A DNA stretch of 64,000 nucleotides, from NCBI GenBank assembly GCA_963764235.1, contig CAVXRO010000012.1, positions 62,001-126,000 on the forward strand, given 5' to 3'. Origin of the DNA: DATFVA01 sp963764235 (GTDB lineage: Bacteria > Bacteroidota > Ignavibacteria > Ignavibacteriales > Ignavibacteriaceae). Of the stretch, positions 47,976 through 57,359 are shown piece after piece. Every line of letters starts with the position of its first letter. The stretch's first letter is position 1. The translations under genes were made by a program, and so were the position numbers. The notes beneath the pieces were generated by a model that worked only from the letters and a program-made list of their open reading frames with translations, was not told where the DNA came from and made no database searches.

Positions 47976-48197
47976 GAATCTGTGCGAAAAATTCGCGCAC
48001 AGATTCTCGCGCTTTACGCGCGGGGCGGAAATTTGGGCGTGGTTGCCACTGTCGCCGGAGCCTTCTTCTCAGCTGTTCGGTGTATGCAGTCCTCGGCCGC
48101 TCCCTCTTTGCGCCCCACATTCCGCGCTGTGTCAGCATAAGCCGACACAGCGCGGAACCAGAACAATCACCTGATTGTCGCTCATAACGCGACAATT
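47976..48197. other. Cluster of five hairpins between replication gene and HTH gene; candidate origin or oriT
   Basis: Within 220 bases: (1) arms GAATCTGTGCG/CGCACAGATTC, 47976-48006; (2) CGCGC/GCGCG, 48008-48022; (3) perfect 14-bp arms TTCCGCGCTGTGTC/GACACAGCGCGGAA, 48120-48157; (4) CAATCA/TGATTG, 48164-48177; (5) ATTGTCGC/GCGACAAT, 48174-48196. Hairpins 4 and 5 overlap and exclude each other. The last sits just before the ribosome site GGAGGA (48201-48206) of the HTH gene, so it may also be its operator. Strong hairpins next to a replication gene and integrase suit a replication or transfer origin, but no nick site or iterons were identified. Confidence 0.5.
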
Positions 48198-48213
48198 CAC
48201 GGAGGACAAATAT

Positions 48214-48510
48214 ATGGATATGAAAGACGGGACATTTGACGCGCAAGCGGAAGTCGATCGCATTCGTTTCCGCCGCGCAGAAGCAAGACGAAAACTTTTT
48301 CGCAAAAGTCGCCTCGATAAATACCGGTTTGAATTGTCGGCAATGAGTCGTGCAGGCGCCTCTTGTGCCGACCTGGCTGAGTGGTTGAAAATCAACCACC
48401 GCTGCAAAATCAGCCGCAGTTCAATAGACCGCTACTTGAAAAAACTTCCTGAATTGCATGAGGCGGTCGAGTCAGAACCGGAAATGATTCATAACGACCA
48501 CAATATATAG
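48214..48510 (+). CDS. Small helix-turn-helix protein of the mobile element
   Basis: A 98-residue protein. The ATG at 48214 is used because GGAGGA lies 7-8 bases upstream; the longer frame to 48175 crosses a hairpin. It is basic with a helix-turn-helix-like core (MSRAGASCADLAEWLKINHRCKISRSSIDRYLKKLPE). Similar small proteins sit before integrases in proteobacterial integrative elements. DNA binding, perhaps to the hairpin directly upstream, is an inference. Confidence 0.65.
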   Translation: MDMKDGTFDAQAEVDRIRFRRAEARRKLFRKSRLDKYRFELSAMSRAGASCADLAEWLKINHRCKISRSSIDRYLKKLPELHEAVESEPEMIHNDHNI

Positions 48511-48520
48511 GGAAAAAACC

Positions 48521-49411
48521 TTGCCAAGATTTCGATCCGCCAAAGCCCAGGCCGAACACGCCATTTCCCAGAAAATTGCCCTGGGGCAAGGAAGACATGA
48601 GCACCGAACCGATGGTCGAATCCATAGTGTCGGGACAGCGCGGGGATATCAACAGGCACTGAAGGGTTTTGCTGAATACATTCAAAATCACCTGATGGGA
48701 GATCTTGGTACTGCGACTCTTGAGATGGCTCAACAATACCTTGCAGATCGGGCAACGATGGTCGGCCAGAAGACACTTGATCTTGACCGTCAGGCAATAC
48801 AGATGCATTTAGGGACCGTGCTCGAAGTCGTGAAGAGCGAAATCGAGACAACTCTTTCCACCCGCAGTTATACATCTGCCCAAGTCGAACGGATTGCTTC
48901 TGCCCAAACCGAGCGTAACAGTCTGGCCACCCAAATAGCTTATGATGCCGGCCTGAGAGCGCATGAATTGTTGACCCTTCGGCCGGCTGATGAACGGCCT
49001 GCCTCTGCACACCGGGAATGGAGTTCAGACCGCTTCACCGGCAGAGATGGTGAGCGATATACGGTCCATGGCAAAGGAGGCCTGGTACGCGAAGTTTTGC
49101 TGTCGACTCGCCTGGCGGGGCGACTGGAGGCAAATCGTCTCAGCGAACCGTGCCATGTAGTAGATAGGGGAGTGAACTACACGCAACACTATAATCTCGG
49201 TGGTGGACGTACCTGGAGCCAGAGCTTTTCCTCGGCAAGCAAACGGGAACTTGGCTTTTCCAATGGTGCACATGGTCTCCGCCACAGTTACGCCCAGGAT
49301 AGAATGAAGGTATTGCAGCGTAGCGGAATGCGATACGATCAAGCAAAGAGGACGGTCGCTCAGGAAGTCGGCCATTTTGACAAAAAAACCACAGAAACAT
49401 ATCTCCGATGA
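48521..49411 (+). CDS. Tyrosine recombinase/integrase of the mobile element
   Basis: A 296-residue site-specific recombinase. Catalytic residues are visible in order: Arg in AYDAGLRAHELLTL, Lys in VHGKGGLVREVLLS, His-x-x-Arg in HGLRHSYAQDR, His in EVGHFDKKTTETYL, with the nucleophilic Tyr in TETYLR two residues from the end. The N-terminal core-binding domain starts at TTG 48521 (MPRFRSAKAQAEHA). Its stop overlaps the ATG of the membrane protein gene. It would integrate or excise the element; I could not identify att sites. Confidence 0.9.
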   Translation: MPRFRSAKAQAEHAISQKIALGQGRHEHRTDGRIHSVGTARGYQQALKGFAEYIQNHLMGDLGTATLEMAQQYLADRATMVGQKTLDLDRQAIQMHLGTVLEVVKSEIETTLSTRSYTSAQVERIASAQTERNSLATQIAYDAGLRAHELLTLRPADERPASAHREWSSDRFTGRDGERYTVHGKGGLVREVLLSTRLAGRLEANRLSEPCHVVDRGVNYTQHYNLGGGRTWSQSFSSASKRELGFSNGAHGLRHSYAQDRMKVLQRSGMRYDQAKRTVAQEVGHFDKKTTETYLR

Positions 49412-50049
49412 AAATCTTTAGAATCATTGTTGCGACAAGCATTGTTGCTGGTTTTATCTCGCTGACCTGGTTGGCAGTGCTCCCCTTTGGAATATTTCAA
49501 CTTTCATTCGATGGTCAGCCAAACCCTCCTTCAGGGTTTTCACTTGTCTTGTCTATCGAGGGACATAAGGAATCTTCCTATCCTCTGAGTATGATTGAAA
49601 TTGGCTGGGCGGGGATCCTGACAGCATGGCCATATGTTTTCATTGGGCTGTTATTCGGCGTTATGGTCGGTTATCCTCTGGGGGAACTGACTGGACGCCG
49701 ACTCGCTATTGATAAGGCCTCGAAAGAAGCTCTCCGAAAGAGTTCTGCATTGACCTTGGACGCATTCATTGGCGAGAGCCATGCCAAAAACATAGTGAAA
49801 GAGATCAAATCTCTTTTTACCGACTTGCCAAAATTGCAGGAAGAAGTCGTTGCCGCGCGGAAAAAAATCTTGACCATGAATCTATCTGCCAAAGAGCAAA
49901 TTGAAAACTATGAAGCTTTGCAGAAAAAAACGGACTCGCTCGAAAAGGAACTGGTCAAAGCCAGAGCGAAAATCAGGAGATTGGAATCTAAAGCAAATCG
50001 TCCGACAGGAAATGAATTGACGCAACAAGAAAATCGTCGTAATATTTAA
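49408..50049 (+). CDS. Membrane protein with cytoplasmic coiled coil, coupled to integrase
   Basis: A 213-residue protein: an N-terminal hydrophobic segment (IIVATSIVAGFISLTWLAVL), a second membrane helix pair (~72-90, WPYVFIGLLFGVMVGYPLG), then a long coiled coil (LQEEVVAARKKILTM, LQKKTDSLEKELVKARAKI). It starts inside the integrase stop (ATGA). Such partner genes are often found after integrases of integrated proteobacterial elements but their function is not known. An anchoring, exclusion or replication-related role is possible. Confidence 0.65.
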   Translation: MKIFRIIVATSIVAGFISLTWLAVLPFGIFQLSFDGQPNPPSGFSLVLSIEGHKESSYPLSMIEIGWAGILTAWPYVFIGLLFGVMVGYPLGELTGRRLAIDKASKEALRKSSALTLDAFIGESHAKNIVKEIKSLFTDLPKLQEEVVAARKKILTMNLSAKEQIENYEALQKKTDSLEKELVKARAKIRRLESKANRPTGNELTQQENRRNI

Positions 50050-51129
50050 GACATAACAGCGTACCGTGACGCTTTGTCATTGATGACACACGGATCGGCC
50101 CACAGAGCCGGCCTATATGGCAAATCTGATTCTATCAGATCTGCACAATTGCAGTGGATAGCAGCGGCGAACAGTCCCACGCTGAAAATTTGGGGGCGAA
50201 TCGGGAAGGTGACTTCTCGCGGTGGCGATGACCATCGGCCACGGCAGCAAAAAGCTGACCGTATGGCAATCTAACGCGACGCGAATCCGGGGGAGTTCCT
50301 AAGAATGACAAGAACGAACCTTTCCCCAGACCCCTTTTTGTTATCCAACTATTTTCGCAAAATATCACGATTAGCAAGCCATCAGCAGTCAATCAGGATC
50401 AGTCAGGATAATTTTGAAAATACGTTGACTCTGGCGAACGAAACTTATTAGAAAACACCTTAACCAGATTAATCTATGAATCGCTTTACGTATATACAGT
50501 GTATATATGAACCTGGGGTGAGTTCAGACTATGGGTACAGATCGACCTTCTCTTATTGCAAAACATATGTTAGGTTTTAGTCTTGATTCCATCTCGGGGG
50601 CATGCCTCATAATCAATCATTTTTCAAACGTCACTACAATCGAAATAATTCGAAATTCTCCTTTGTACTTAAGGTGATAGAGCTATCTGGACTTGAGCCT
50701 CAGCTAGAATCCATTATCGGTGCATGGCCTCTACTTTGATAGTAGAGGCCATGCATCGATCAAGTTAAACGATTCTGCCGTTTCTTCTTTGGAAGCTTGA
50801 TGTCCTTCATTTTTATCCAGAGTCTGCCGTATTAAATTGATGCATTTTACACCCTATATCGGCTAGCTGAATCAATCGAGTCTGTAATTTACACTCTCTT
50901 TTGAGATGGTGCCGGTACTTCAATTACCGTTTTATCGAGTATAGACAAGTTTGCTTCCATCTTGGGATTGGATCTCAGGTTATAGATCTGTATTTTTAAA
51001 TTAAACCGTAAAATCTGTGTCGAGAAAATGCAACACATCACACTAATATCTTTAACTATTTTTATTTTCATAATATGATTGTTGTTACTATGCAATAACC
51101 ATTTCACTTCAACCAATGGAAGAACACAA
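50050..51129. other. Gene-poor gap between integrase module and ihfA
   Basis: About 1,080 bases without a supported gene. It contains a 17-bp palindrome with arms TATATAC/GTATATA (50491-50507) and a perfect 14-bp stem GCATGGCCTCTACT/AGTAGAGGCCATGC with 5-base loop (50722-50754), extendable to ~18 bp with a wobble. This stem lacks a T-run, so it is not a plain terminator. An attachment site or a decayed element end are possibilities. Confidence 0.4.
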
Positions 51130-51296
51130 ATGACACTTACCAAGGCAGATATTGTTCAAGAGGTATACAAGAATCACAATCTGACAAAAGCTCAAGCCAA
51201 TGAAGCAGTCGAATCACTTCTTCGTCTATCGAAAGATACCCTGATCAAAGGATCGGATCTCCTGTTAAGTGGATTCGGAAAGTTTAATGTCAGGGA

Positions 51297-52706
51297 TCAC
51301 TGCTGTCCAAAACAGGACAGAAATGTAAAAATGATGATGTTGATTTTACTGGGCTTGGAGGCTGAAAATCTCATTTTTTCAAAACCAGGTTCCCTTTTTT
51401 TGTTTTAAGTCGATTTTCGGCTGTCCAAAACCAGGCAGCCGAAGCTGTACAAGAGGAAAAGCCGGAGGTTCACCAAATGGATTATGCAGCCACTCCAGCA
51501 AATCTCTGTAGGTAAAGAGATTCAAGCGCAGCATGGTGGCCAGATTGGACATTGACCAGCCGAAATTTTGACAGATGATGGAGATACTTCAAAAGAGCAA
51601 GGCAATCAGGGCTGTCCAAATTTGAATCCGAAGAGCATTTTCACTCGTGCCGATAAAGGTTTTGACCTTCAGATGCTGCTTCAGAGTTTTAAAGAAGATC
51701 TCTATCTCCCATCTGTCTTTGTAGATTGCCGCGATAGTACTGGCACCAAACTCGAGATGGTTGGTGAGCAAGACAATTTCGCGATCATTATCACGGTCCC
51801 AAACAACTAACGCGTCGTAAGAGGATGAGGACATTTTTCCTCTGCTTTAGGGCCGGTGAGCGAGATAATTTCATCGGAGAGAATAAAGCGGTGGAGTGCG
51901 GGTCTCCGTTTTTCGATTACTTCATAAACTGCATTTTCTTTTTGTCGCGTTACAAAAAAGATACCGCTGTCGTCCAGGAGGAAACAAGGGAGTAGTCATT
52001 ATAAGCCCGGTCAAAAGCAACAATGGATCCGGGCTTAAGGTTAAATCTGTCCGGCAACAGTGCGATCATGCTGTTTTGCAGGAGTAATAAGGGCAAATGA
52101 TGGCATATAATCGTCATGGTCGAGCAACACATGGACTTTGACTCCACCTTTTGCCCGCCGAACTTGGCCCAAGGAAAAAGATTCAGGCAGAGCGAAATTG
52201 TCGTTGAATCCAGACTGAGCAGTTTGTTTTTAAAACGAAATTTGCGTTTGCGATGACCAAGACCGCCACTGGTTCGGAATCGCTGCAGCATTGTCCAGAA
52301 AAGCTCTTCAAAGAGAGCCGCAGGGCGATTTTGGTTTGCATAGGAGAGCGTTGACTTGTTCGGAGCCTTCGAAATCCCTAGATGACGAAGTTTTCCGATG
52401 CAACAGGCCAGACCACCACATATTTCTCGCAAGGAATCGGCATGGGCCATATGGCAGAAAAGCATCGAAACCAATTGGGTCCAGCAGGAAAACCCTTTCG
52501 AACGGCGCTCCGCCTGATGTTTGGCTACCAGGTGAGCAAATTCAGTTCTGGGAAAATGATGAAGAAGTTGACTAAACAAGCTGGAACCTTTTATCATATG
52601 TGTGCCCTCTTTGGTGGTTGTTGTATGAATTTTTATTGGCGTAAAAATCATACACCACAATTCACCGAGAGGGTATTTCGTTTAAAAGCTATTTTGGACA
52701 AGAGTG
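51297..52706 (-). mobile_element. IS4-family insertion sequence (ISPepr1/DDE type), with target duplication
   Basis: A ~1,410-bp element. Ends: CACTGCTGTCCAAAA (51298-) at left and, reverse-complemented, CACTCTTGTCCAAAA at right; the inverted repeats match in most positions. Target duplication: GTCAGGGA at 51289-51296 and 52707-52714 (7-8 bp, outermost base uncertain). The element sits in the IHF-like gene, transposase on the minus strand. The transposase is broken by several frame shifts, so either the element has decayed or the sequence is error-rich. Confidence 0.87.
51379..52660 (-). pseudogene. IS4-family DDE transposase, several frame breaks
   Basis: About 427 residues if repaired. The N-terminus (IKGSSLFSQLLHHFPRTEF ... 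SCWTQLVSMLFCHM) and DDE residues are seen: first Asp in LSLDSTTISLCLNLFPWA, second Asp in VAFDRAYNDY, Glu in RWEIEIFFKTLKQHL. The C-terminus reads LFTYRDLLEWLHNPFGEPP. There are at least four frame changes (about 52135, 52040, 51950, 51840), more than in other genes of the window, so real decay is possible. The element is otherwise complete from end to end. Confidence 0.8.
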
Positions 52707-52823
52707 GTCAGGGACAAGAATCCTCGTCGGGGACGTAATCCACAGACAGGGGAAGATCTCACATTGGATGCCAGAAGAGTCGTGACATTTCAATCCATCT
52801 GGGATTTTAAGGAAGAAGGTTAA

Positions 52824-53266
52824 CGGAGATAATTGAAATTTTAATCACAACTTGCGCGTCTTGTTTTTATCGATGACGCTCATTGCTCCTTCCCCATCCC
52901 CCCATGCGTTAACTGTTCACAACCCTTGTGCTAGGCATTTTCTCGCAAATTGATTGAGTAATAATTGTAATAGCAATGGGTTAGTGGTAACAGTGTAAGG
53001 TCTTGCAATTGAATTACAATAAACTGCCACATGGTGGTAACGTGCTTTGTGCTGGCGTATCTGTTGTCAACCGCTTTGGGTTTGTTTTATGGGTACAGAA
53101 TAGGAGGAGTTTAGACTTCTTAATCAATCGCTTTGGGAAGCCGAGTAATTTTTACATTAATTACACGTAAATTGAATCTGTGTCTTTTTAATTCTATAGA
53201 AATCAAAGTACGGAGTTGTACTTTGATTCTCAGTACTTAAATCACGTCTCCTGCCGGAGTTCTACC
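52824..53266. promoter_or_regulatory. Upstream region of the Zorya operon
   Basis: About 440 bases, A/T-rich, no gene. A 14-bp direct repeat TCAAYCGCTTTGGG occurs at 53067-53080 and 53124-53137, 57 bases apart. A perfect 10-bp inverted repeat ATCAAAGTAC/GTACTTTGAT (53202-53211, 53218-53227) lies just ahead of, or at, the first zorA codon. A strong AGGAGGAG at 53103-53109 has no start codon at a usable distance. These may be regulatory sites for zorA. Confidence 0.45.
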
Positions 53267-55075
53267 TTGCGAAATATTGACTTTGATAATCTTTGGATCT
53301 CACTAGAACCGCTGTTTAATGGATTGGCGACCTTTTTTACATCCCATGCAGGTATTTTTTTTTACTGTTCTGGCCTTTTGATTTGGGCAAGTATCGCAGC
53401 TCTCGTTTTGCATAGACGAATAACACCTGTACAAAATCAGATAAAGAAAGCCAATGAGGCACTTAGAAAGGATGCGCCAGAGGAATTCACTGCTAACTAC
53501 TATCAGCTTGATGATGTTTGCTTGAATTTACCTGTTTTGTATAACAGTTGGCGTGAATTTACAGAGGTGCTTCTATTTCCCGGAACCGACTTTGAAAATG
53601 GCGACAAAATACGCAACACCAGACAACCTGGCAGTTATCTCTCACAGAGAACAATTCTTTGGCCTCGTGTCGCAATGCGTTTCTACAATTCTTTACCAAA
53701 TATGCTTACAGGCTTAGGGATTCTTGGAACATTTATTGGTCTGGTCGCAGGTATTTCGCTGGCTGCTCCAGGTCTAAACTCGTCTGATATTCAAGATGCG
53801 AAAAATGCCCTTCAGAAACTTCTTAGTGGAGCGTCACTTGCGTTCTTAACATCAATATTTGGCCTAACGACTTCAATAGTCTTTTCTTGGTACGAGAAGA
53901 AACGAGTACATAAATTCGATACATTGCTCAATCAGTTTGTGGAAGGGTTAGAAGAGCGTCTCGAATTTATAAGTATCGAAAAAATTGCGAGTTTAACCTA
54001 TCTTGAGTCACAAAAACAGACGGCGAGCCTTGAATCATTTTCAAATGATTTAGCAGTGTCTTTAGGCGATATCCTTGAGAACAAAATAACTGCCCCAATG
54101 AATTCAACAATGTTGGATATTGGCAAGATAATGCAGGAACAAAAGATAATCTCTAGAGGGGTTGAGAGATGATCAAAAGGCAGCAAATGATGAAAATCTC
54201 GAAAAATTGATTGAAAAATTTAGTGAGTCGATCTCCGGTGCTGCTGGTCGGGAAATGAATGCTCTTGCTGACACAATAACTAATCTTTCAGAGAAGTTAG
54301 AAAGCCAAATATCAACCATGGCAGCAAGTCAAGAATCGATGCAAAAGGCCTCTCAGGAGAGTGTTCAGAAACTCCAGGACAGCTTTCATGAGAATACAGA
54401 GAGACTGCAGAAGGAGGTATCATCAGCGATATCTACAATGGTTCTCGGTGTCCGTGAAACGGTTGGAGAGATGACTCAGATGTTGAAAGAGGTGACCAAA
54501 GAATCTGCTGAAAATATGCAAAAAGTTTCTCATCAGTTCAGCGAATCAATTACAGCGCTGAAAAATACGGTCAGTGACATGTCAAAAATCAATGAGGGCA
54601 CACAAGAAATAATGTCAGACTTGGATAACCTCATCGCAGCAGTATCTCAATCTCATAACGAGCTTTTGAAGGCAGCTGTTCCTATTCAAGAAGCCGCAGT
54701 GGGGATGAGCAGCACGAGTAATAGTTTAAAAGATGCTGCTGAATTAATGAATAATACTGGTGTCCATCTTCGAACCAATGTCGAGACAATTGAAGCCACA
54801 CAATAAACCTTGTACAAAGCTGGGGAGATTATCAAAAACGCTTTGAAACTGTTGATAGTTCGTTAGCAAAAATATTTGAAGGATTAGAACAAGGCTTGGC
54901 TACTTATGCGTCGAGTACGAAAAAATATGTTGAAGAGTTGGATCAACACGCTAGTAAAGTCGTTACGCATCTTGCCGGAGCAACTTCAGAACTTCAGGGA
55001 ACAGTTGAAGAATTGGGAGATGTTCTTGATACACTGTCGACTGTTATAAAAGCAAACAAACCTAGCCAAGGGTAA
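53267..55075 (+). CDS. zorA: ZorA: MotA/ExbB-like proton-channel subunit of type I Zorya, two frame breaks
   Basis: About 603 residues when repaired. The N-terminal ~270 residues hold four membrane helices of the MotA/TolQ/ExbB type (GIFFYCSGLLIWASIAALVL, and NMLTGLGILGTFIGLVAG ... ASLAFLTSIFGLTTSIVFSW, with the conserved Thr and Ser). The rest is a long cytoplasmic coiled coil (SEKLESQISTMAASQESM and on). The frame breaks at a GGGG run near 54157-54160 (one G too many) and near 54801 (one base short); NLVQSWGDYQ and IRADLDxx-like helices continue in the next frame. A TTG at 53267 with CGGAG 7 bases upstream is my start; a TTG at 53216 is possible. ZorA and ZorB form an ion-driven motor for anti-phage defence. 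Confidence 0.88.
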
Positions 55076-55079
55076 GAAG

Positions 55080-55910
55080 ATGCATCAAGAAACAGACCAT
55101 TACCTCATCGATGATGAGGGTGCAGGGTATCTCATATCAATCAGTGACATGATGTCTGGTTTGCTCTTTATTTTCATCATCACTTTGGTTGCTTTTATAA
55201 TCAATTTTCAAGATGCAATTCAGCGGCAGGAAGTAGCAATAGAGCGTCAGAAAAAAACTAGAATTGCGTATGCAAACACTGTGCAACAGATTGTTGGGGC
55301 GGAGGCGATCAGAAAAAATCTTCTCATGGAGATCGAACGAAGACTTTTAACATATGGAATACAAGTGAAAATTGATGCCGATCATGGGGTGTTACGTCTC
55401 ACTGAAAAAGCTATACGTTTTGATACTGGAGCAATAGCGCTTGACGATGGCCAGTTGGATAAATTAGCAATTATAGGGAAAACCTTAGCAGAGATTTTGC
55501 CATGTTATGCAGCCAATCCATTAGAAGAGTGGGTGGAGAGTGGTCTTTGCTCTCCTAAAGTACGGGGAAAGCTTGATTCAGTGTTTGTGGAAGGTCATAC
55601 AGATAATGTGCCAGTCAATTCTACCAAGTGGGGGAAGTATCAAGACAACTGGGAACTTTCGGCGTTAAGGGCTATCTATACCTATCAGAAGATTGTCCCA
55701 GTAAATCTTTCTTTAAATACTATGATCAACCAGGCAGGTGAGCCCATTTTCAGTGTGAGTGGTTATGGCGAAGGGCGACCGATTCCAGGGCATGCTCACC
55801 AAAAGCCTACTTCAGATGTTGAAAATAGAAGAATAGATTTACGTTTTATCATGACTCCACCTTCAGAAACAGAGGCCGAAAAAGCACTTAAAGATGCAGG
55901 AGTGAAGTAG
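55080..55910 (+). CDS. zorB: ZorB: MotB-like, OmpA-domain subunit of type I Zorya
   Basis: A 276-residue protein. A single N-terminal membrane helix contains the proton-accepting Asp23 (SISDMMSGLLFIFIITL), like MotB Asp32. The C-terminal half is an OmpA/MotB peptidoglycan-binding domain (VFVEGHTDNVPVNS, WELSALRAIYTYQ, ISVSGYGEGRPI-type segment, NRRIDLRFIM). Together with ZorA it should make an envelope-spanning, ion-driven complex. It starts 4 bases after zorA and its stop directly precedes zorC. Length is normal for the family. Confidence 0.93.
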   Translation: MHQETDHYLIDDEGAGYLISISDMMSGLLFIFIITLVAFIINFQDAIQRQEVAIERQKKTRIAYANTVQQIVGAEAIRKNLLMEIERRLLTYGIQVKIDADHGVLRLTEKAIRFDTGAIALDDGQLDKLAIIGKTLAEILPCYAANPLEEWVESGLCSPKVRGKLDSVFVEGHTDNVPVNSTKWGKYQDNWELSALRAIYTYQKIVPVNLSLNTMINQAGEPIFSVSGYGEGRPIPGHAHQKPTSDVENRRIDLRFIMTPPSETEAEKALKDAGVK

Positions 55911-57359
55911 ATGGTATTTCACCTGAAAGACAATTTAAAAGTGATGGGAACGAAAATCTTGTCTAACCATTCCGGCTTTTTTGAACCCGCTTCTGCTTAT
56001 CATGAACCGACTATGGTGAAGGTATCTGCGACCATTTGTGCCGCTCTGGGTGATATTGAACCCAAGGATCCTAAACTGGAAGAACTAAAAGACGTATATG
56101 ATGGCATTATCAAGTATTACAGAGAAAACAATGGATTTATTGGCATCTCGAAAAGGATTATACGCAAATGTCCTTGGGTTGTTTTTGAAGGAATTGACAG
56201 CAACCGCCCACCTTTAGGAGAGATAAAAAACCTGAACGTTGATTTATATAAACACATCGGTAAGTCGGGAGACAGTCGTGCGATTCTTTCACTCGCATTT
56301 GTTTTCTTACGGATCTATCCCCAAAAAAAAATTTACTTTGAAAAAATCCGAGATTTCATTGCTCTAATTGTCTCCAAGCAGACAACCCTTCGTGGTCAAC
56401 GGTTTGCCCAACAGAGCCAAAACTATAAACTGTTCACAGCGGAAGGCCCTGGAAAAGTTGCATCTACAATAATAAATATCAAACAGCCCATTTCTGATAC
56501 CCTTACAGACTGCGGTTTATATGGTGGTTGTCAGCAAGAAGGGTTTATAGAGGAAGTATTTGTTCAATGGATAAATGGTATATCTTTATCACTCAAGAGA
56601 GCTGAATATTATAAGGTTGATGTTTCCCTTCAACAATTACTTGATTTCTCTGTCACAAAGAACTCGTTACGATTTCCAAATAAGCGAATAGATCTTATTG
56701 AGGGGATGCTTCTGCCATTTCAGATTAATGACCCTGTTCCGGAATGTAAAAAGTATCTTCGAGATTTTTTGCTACAGCATTTTGGGGATCCACGTTTTGA
56801 TAAAGGTTCCTGGGGAGGGGTAAAGGATAGTGCATTGCAAATAATGTTTGGCTGGCTCACGGAGATAGTCCTGGAAGATTTTTTTAGGTTACTTGACTAC
56901 TCTGCCAAATATGACAGAGATGCTGACCGGCAATGGAGATACAGAAAGGCTTTTTGGTCCGCCTGTTTGAGAAATGGTTTGATAAGTAAAGCTTGGGTGG
57001 CGCTGGGCAGGCGAGTTGCCTCCAATGCAGTTCACTTCCTTGACGGCAAAAAGAATGTTTATGCAGAAATTTCTGGTGCTGGAGTTCAGGGGCATCATGC
57101 CGTTCTGATTATGCAGATGAATAATATGATTGTCACTGAATGGAGCCATTCAGGTAAATACAGATTTTGGCATGAATCCAGATACGGTTGTCCAAAGTTA
57201 TACCAACCATCATATGATCGTGATGACGTAATCACACAACCAGATTTCGAAGGATCTCACTATAGTGCCCAAAGAGGTGGTTGGCAGACAAACGTTGCCG
57301 ATTATATAAGAGGCCAGACTGGCTTTAACTTGCCATACAAAGAGTATATGAGGCTATGA
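55911..57359 (+). CDS. zorC: ZorC: EH-signature protein of type I Zorya
   Basis: A 482-residue protein of the ZorC family. The C-terminal EH_Signature region is clear: IVTEWSHSGKYRFWHE with Glu410, and about 40 residues later GSHYSAQRGGWQ with His450, the Glu/His pair for which the domain is named. The N-terminal ~380 residues are helical with no motif I recognise. ZorC is found only in type I Zorya and is thought to act with ZorD in the cytoplasm on invading DNA; its reaction is unknown. It starts at the base after the zorB stop and its own stop overlaps the zorD start (ATGA). Confidence 0.9.
   Translation: MVFHLKDNLKVMGTKILSNHSGFFEPASAYHEPTMVKVSATICAALGDIEPKDPKLEELKDVYDGIIKYYRENNGFIGISKRIIRKCPWVVFEGIDSNRPPLGEIKNLNVDLYKHIGKSGDSRAILSLAFVFLRIYPQKKIYFEKIRDFIALIVSKQTTLRGQRFAQQSQNYKLFTAEGPGKVASTIINIKQPISDTLTDCGLYGGCQQEGFIEEVFVQWINGISLSLKRAEYYKVDVSLQQLLDFSVTKNSLRFPNKRIDLIEGMLLPFQINDPVPECKKYLRDFLLQHFGDPRFDKGSWGGVKDSALQIMFGWLTEIVLEDFFRLLDYSAKYDRDADRQWRYRKAFWSACLRNGLISKAWVALGRRVASNAVHFLDGKKNVYAEISGAGVQGHHAVLIMQMNNMIVTEWSHSGKYRFWHESRYGCPKLYQPSYDRDDVITQPDFEGSHYSAQRGGWQTNVADYIRGQTGFNLPYKEYMRL

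Larger units (their letters stand above)
51130..52823 (+). pseudogene. ihfA: Integration host factor alpha-like gene interrupted by an IS4-family element
   Basis: Two pieces of one gene: 51130-51296 and, past the insertion, 52715-52823. Together they give ~92 residues: MTLTKADIVQEVYKNHNLT ... LLLSGFGKFNVRD joined to KNPRRGRNPQTGEDLTLDAR and RVVTF, the IHF/HU arm and DNA-bending Pro. IHF-alpha normally has ~95-100 residues. The first piece ends in frame with GTCAGGGA, which is repeated after the element; removing the element and one copy restores an unbroken frame. The ancestral protein is like that of Desulfobacterota and proteobacteria. As it stands it is inactive, but another ihfA may exist elsewhere. 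Confidence 0.85.

Noticed and set aside
46288..51115. CCATTTCACTTCAA found before two genes of the right part (near 46288 and 51102)
   Set aside because: A 14-base match is about what chance gives, and the spacing to the start codons differs.
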